The notes beneath the pieces are model-generated. The model searched no databases. It was given only the letters and a program-made list of their open reading frames with translations, and was not told the origin of the DNA. Made by a program: the position numbers and the translations under genes. This document shows positions 5,256-7,421 of a stretch of DNA of 7,421 nucleotides, in pieces. This stretch comes from Lysobacteraceae bacterium (lineage in GTDB: Bacteria > Pseudomonadota > Gammaproteobacteria > Steroidobacterales > Steroidobacteraceae): the NCBI GenBank assembly GCA_012516015.1, contig JAAYXG010000352.1, positions 1-7,421 of the forward strand. The letters run 5' to 3'. Every line of letters begins with the position of its first letter. Position 1 is the first letter of the stretch.

Positions 5256-6113
5256 ATGCCCTCGTTCATCCACAAGCCGAGACGCAAAGTCGTTCTGCTC
5301 GCTGCCGGTGCGTTGGGCTTAGTCGTGCTCGGCGCGCTGAGCGCGTCGGTGGTGCTATTGTCCGGCGCCTACAGTACCGCCGCGACGACGCAGCATTTCA
5401 AGATCACGCACCGCCTGCTGGATGCAGGTCTTCGATTCTCGGTCCGCTCGCACGCGAGCGGCGTCAAGGTTCCGGATCTCGCTCGAGAAGGCATGCTCGA
5501 GCGCGGCGCAGCGTGCTATCGCATGCACTGCGTGCAGTGTCACGGCGCGCCCGGCGTCGCGCGTCATCCGGCGGGGCGCGGCATGTTGCCTATCGCGAGC
5601 AGTCTCGCGCAGTCCGCGCGCGAGTGGCCGCCCGAGTGGCTCTACTACGTCACGCGTAAAGGCGTGCACATGTCCGGCATGCCGGCCTGGGAGTTTCGCA
5701 TCGCCGACGAGGATCTGTGGTCGACGGTTGCATTCCTGACGCGGCTGCCGTTCATGACGCATCAGGACTATCTCGATCTCCACGCCGAGAGCGCGGATTT
5801 CTCGTGTCGAGCGCCGACGGAAATGCGGCACGATGCATTACACGGGGACGTCAAGGTCGTGTTCCGCCAGTATGCGTGTCACGCCTGCCATCGGATCGAA
5901 GGCATCGTGGGGCCGAAGAGCCGCGTCGGCCCGCCCCTCGTCGATTGGCCGCGGCGCAAGTACGTTGCGGGCGTACTGCCGAACACCGAAGAGAATCTGA
6001 TCCGCTTCATCCGCGATCCGCAGGGCGTCAGTCCGCATTCTTTGATGCCCAAGCTCGACGTTGGCGAAGTGCACGCACGCCAGATGGCGCGCTACCTGCT
6101 CGCGTCGGAGTGA
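5256..6113 (+). CDS. Membrane-anchored diheme cytochrome c
   Basis: The product is 285 residues. A basic start (HKPRRK) and one hydrophobic segment (about residues 12-37) form an N-terminal anchor or uncleaved signal, placing the rest in the periplasm. Two class I cytochrome c domains follow. The first binds heme at CVQCH (92-96), continues CHGAPG, and has GMPAW (141-145) with Met142 as likely sixth ligand. The second binds heme at CHACH (208-212), has RVGPPL (223-228) and Met264 (LMPKL) as likely ligand. The stretch SVRSHASGVKVPDL (62-75) before the first domain resembles cytochromes that serve dehydrogenases or terminal oxidases. It is the first gene of an operon: the next cytochrome starts 6 bases after its stop, and oxidase subunit II follows. 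It probably carries electrons to that oxidase; this is inferred from position. Heme attachment needs the Ccm system elsewhere in the genome. Confidence 0.92.
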   Translation: MPSFIHKPRRKVVLLAAGALGLVVLGALSASVVLLSGAYSTAATTQHFKITHRLLDAGLRFSVRSHASGVKVPDLAREGMLERGAACYRMHCVQCHGAPGVARHPAGRGMLPIASSLAQSAREWPPEWLYYVTRKGVHMSGMPAWEFRIADEDLWSTVAFLTRLPFMTHQDYLDLHAESADFSCRAPTEMRHDALHGDVKVVFRQYACHACHRIEGIVGPKSRVGPPLVDWPRRKYVAGVLPNTEENLIRFIRDPQGVSPHSLMPKLDVGEVHARQMARYLLASE

Positions 6114-6119
6114 CGTGAC

Positions 6120-6479
6120 GTGCGTGCGCTCTCGTCGGTCGTCGCCTTCGCATTCGTAGCGTGCGCGCACGAGGGCGGCTACGAGCCCGTCGTTTCAGGC
6201 GGCGATGCAAAGCGCGGGCGGCAGGCGATTGCGGAGCTCGAGTGCGGCGCCTGCCACCAGATTCCCGGCGTACCGGGCGCATGGGGCCGCGTCGGCCCGC
6301 CGCTGGCCGAGTATCGCCACAACGTTTATATCGCAGGCAAACATCCGAACGTGCCGGATGTGCTCGTTCGTTTCGTACGCGATGCGCCGTCGCTCGCGCC
6401 CGATACGGCGATGCCGGCGATCGAGATGAGCGATACACAGGCGCGGGACGTCGCCGCGTACCTGTACTCCCTCGAATGA
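6120..6479 (+). CDS. Monoheme cytochrome c, probable lipoprotein
   Basis: The product is 119 residues with a GTG start at 6120. A GGAG ribosome site at 6107-6110 lies 9 bases upstream, at the end of the preceding gene. The short hydrophobic start ends in FVAC (12-15), a plausible lipobox with Cys15 as the lipidated residue, so the protein is probably membrane-tethered. Heme binds at CGACH (42-46); RVGPPL (57-62) and Met98 (AMPAI) complete a class I fold. From its heme motif to the last residue it aligns with the second domain of the upstream cytochrome without any gap, at about 32 identities in 80 positions by my count, so the two are recent or selected paralogs. Its stop overlaps the coxB start as ATGA, which implies translational coupling. 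It probably delivers electrons to the oxidase encoded next. Confidence 0.88.
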   Translation: MRALSSVVAFAFVACAHEGGYEPVVSGGDAKRGRQAIAELECGACHQIPGVPGAWGRVGPPLAEYRHNVYIAGKHPNVPDVLVRFVRDAPSLAPDTAMPAIEMSDTQARDVAAYLYSLE

Positions 6480-7421
6480 GCGAAGCGCGCCTTCAATCCG
6501 TGCTGCACGCCGCACCCGGAAGCGGTGCCGAGCTGCTCTCCGAGCTTGGTATCGTGCTCTATGTCGGCGCGGCCGTGACCTTCGTTGGTGTCATCGCACT
6601 GGTGCTGCACGCGACATTCACGCGGCGTTTGCGCGCGAGCACGCGGGCTTGGGTCGTCGGCGGCGGCATCGTGTTTCCGGCGATCACGCTCTTTCTGCTG
6701 CTCAACTATTCGATAGCGGTCGGCAGCGCCGTGTCCGCAATCGACAGCGGGTCGGCGCTGCGTCTCTTGCTCGATTGCTTCGGGATCGATTCGAAGGCGC
6801 GCATTCCGCCGCCGGCACCGGGTGCGCTGCGCATTCACGTCGTCGGCAAGCAATGGTGGTGGGACGTTCGCTACGAGGTGCGCCGCGGCGATACGAACTC
6901 GATCGTTCTTGCGAACGAGCTGCGGGTGCCGGTCGATGAGCCCGTCGAGCTCCTGCTCTCGAGCTCCGATGTGATTCACAGCTTCTGGGTGCCTTCGCTC
7001 GCGGGCAAGGTCGACATGATCCCGGGGCGCACGAATCGACTCGTGATTCGCACGAGCGAGCCGGGCGTCTATCGAGGTCAATGCGCCGAGTATTGCGGCG
7101 GACAGCATGCATTGATGGCGCTCTATGTGATCGCGCAGTCGCGCGCCGATTTCGAAACGTGGCTCGAGCGTCAAGCGCAATCCGTCGAGGCGCCTCAGGA
7201 CGCTTTGCTGCGCTCGGGGTACGACGCCTTCTTCAAAGGCCGCTGCCCGGAATGCCACGCCGTGCGCGGAACGCCCGCGAATGGAGTAGGCGGACCCGAT
7301 CTCACGCACGTGGGCAGTCGTCATTCGCTCGCGGCGGGCACGCTGCGCAATCACATCGGAACGCTGGCGGGATGGATTGCGGGGCCGCAAGACATCAAGC
7401 CCGGCAACGCGATGCCGGATA
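6476..7421 (+). CDS. coxB: Cytochrome c oxidase subunit II, caa3-type with fused heme c domain (3' end outside the window)
   Basis: The first 315 residues are visible; the gene continues past the window edge. Two transmembrane helices (about 24-46 and 59-82) are followed by the periplasmic cupredoxin domain. The aromatic electron-entry patch is KQWWWDVRY (125-133). The CuA ligands are all present: His168 (SDVIHSFW), then Cys203, Glu205, Cys207, His211 and Met214 in CAEYCGGQHALM. A C-terminal cytochrome c domain begins near residue 245, with heme at CPECH (257-261) and Met313 as probable sixth ligand. This makes the enzyme caa3-type: it takes electrons through its own heme c, passes them to CuA and on to subunit I, which reduces oxygen. 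An unusual stretch (about 83-115, with Cys101) lies between helix 2 and the aromatic patch. The start overlaps the previous stop as ATGA and lacks its own ribosome site. Subunits I and III are expected downstream. Confidence 0.95.
   Translation, partial: MSEARLQSVLHAAPGSGAELLSELGIVLYVGAAVTFVGVIALVLHATFTRRLRASTRAWVVGGGIVFPAITLFLLLNYSIAVGSAVSAIDSGSALRLLLDCFGIDSKARIPPPAPGALRIHVVGKQWWWDVRYEVRRGDTNSIVLANELRVPVDEPVELLLSSSDVIHSFWVPSLAGKVDMIPGRTNRLVIRTSEPGVYRGQCAEYCGGQHALMALYVIAQSRADFETWLERQAQSVEAPQDALLRSGYDAFFKGRCPECHAVRGTPANGVGGPDLTHVGSRHSLAAGTLRNHIGTLAGWIAGPQDIKPGNAMPD

Noticed and set aside
6326..7390. A 354-residue minus-strand open frame opposite the cytochrome and CoxB genes
   Set aside because: It is a shadow frame: very rich in Arg, Ala and His, without recognisable domains, and lying opposite a CoxB frame with complete CuA and heme motifs.

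Overview
This is a GC-rich window (7,421 bases) with the codon use of a high-GC proteobacterium. The caa3-type oxidase subunit II, the c-type cytochromes with dedicated lipoprotein or membrane anchors, and the small lipoprotein and membrane-protein families suggest a gammaproteobacterium (Xanthomonadales/Steroidobacter-like). That placement is an inference from gene content and no marker gene proves it.

Layout. (1) Positions 1-887, plus strand: the 3' end of a gene for a C-terminally anchored membrane protein overlaps by ATGA a gene for a secreted cysteine-containing protein of unknown function. (2) Positions 912-1848, minus strand: a four-helix membrane protein and, upstream of it, a small cysteine-rich lipoprotein. 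(3) Positions 1849-2212: no gene, but a cluster of palindromic intergenic repeats. (4) Positions 2213-4694: a divergent catabolic module. An FMN-dependent L-lactate/alpha-hydroxyacid dehydrogenase (minus) faces a DeoR-family repressor (plus) that resembles RhaR of the rhizobial rhamnose regulon. The 514-base gap between them holds a short in-frame stretch that looks like the beginning of a bifunctional rhamnulose-phosphate aldolase/dehydrogenase gene, plus a promoter-like element with direct repeats. Together these suggest a rhamnose-to-lactate operon reduced to its repressor and last enzyme. (5) Positions 4713-5057, minus: a small membrane protein converging on the regulator. (6) Positions 5058-5255: an intergenic region with nested inverted repeats. 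(7) Positions 5256-7421, plus: a tightly packed respiratory operon of a membrane-anchored diheme cytochrome c, a monoheme cytochrome c lipoprotein, and cytochrome c oxidase subunit II with a complete CuA site and a C-terminal heme c domain. The last gene runs off the window edge, and subunit I would be expected next.

How the parts work together. In the last operon, electrons would pass through the anchored cytochromes to the heme c domain and CuA of subunit II and then to a heme-copper subunit I outside the window. The monoheme cytochrome aligns without gaps to the C-terminal half of its diheme neighbour, so the pair arose by duplication. In the catabolic module, the dehydrogenase would turn L-lactate (the end product of lactaldehyde oxidation in methylpentose breakdown) into pyruvate under control of the DeoR-type repressor.

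I see no CRISPR array, tRNA, rRNA, transposase, phage gene or defence system, and nothing that amounts to a new multi-gene system. The most interesting points are the possible operon collapse in front of the dehydrogenase, the spaced direct repeats there, and the duplicated cytochromes.
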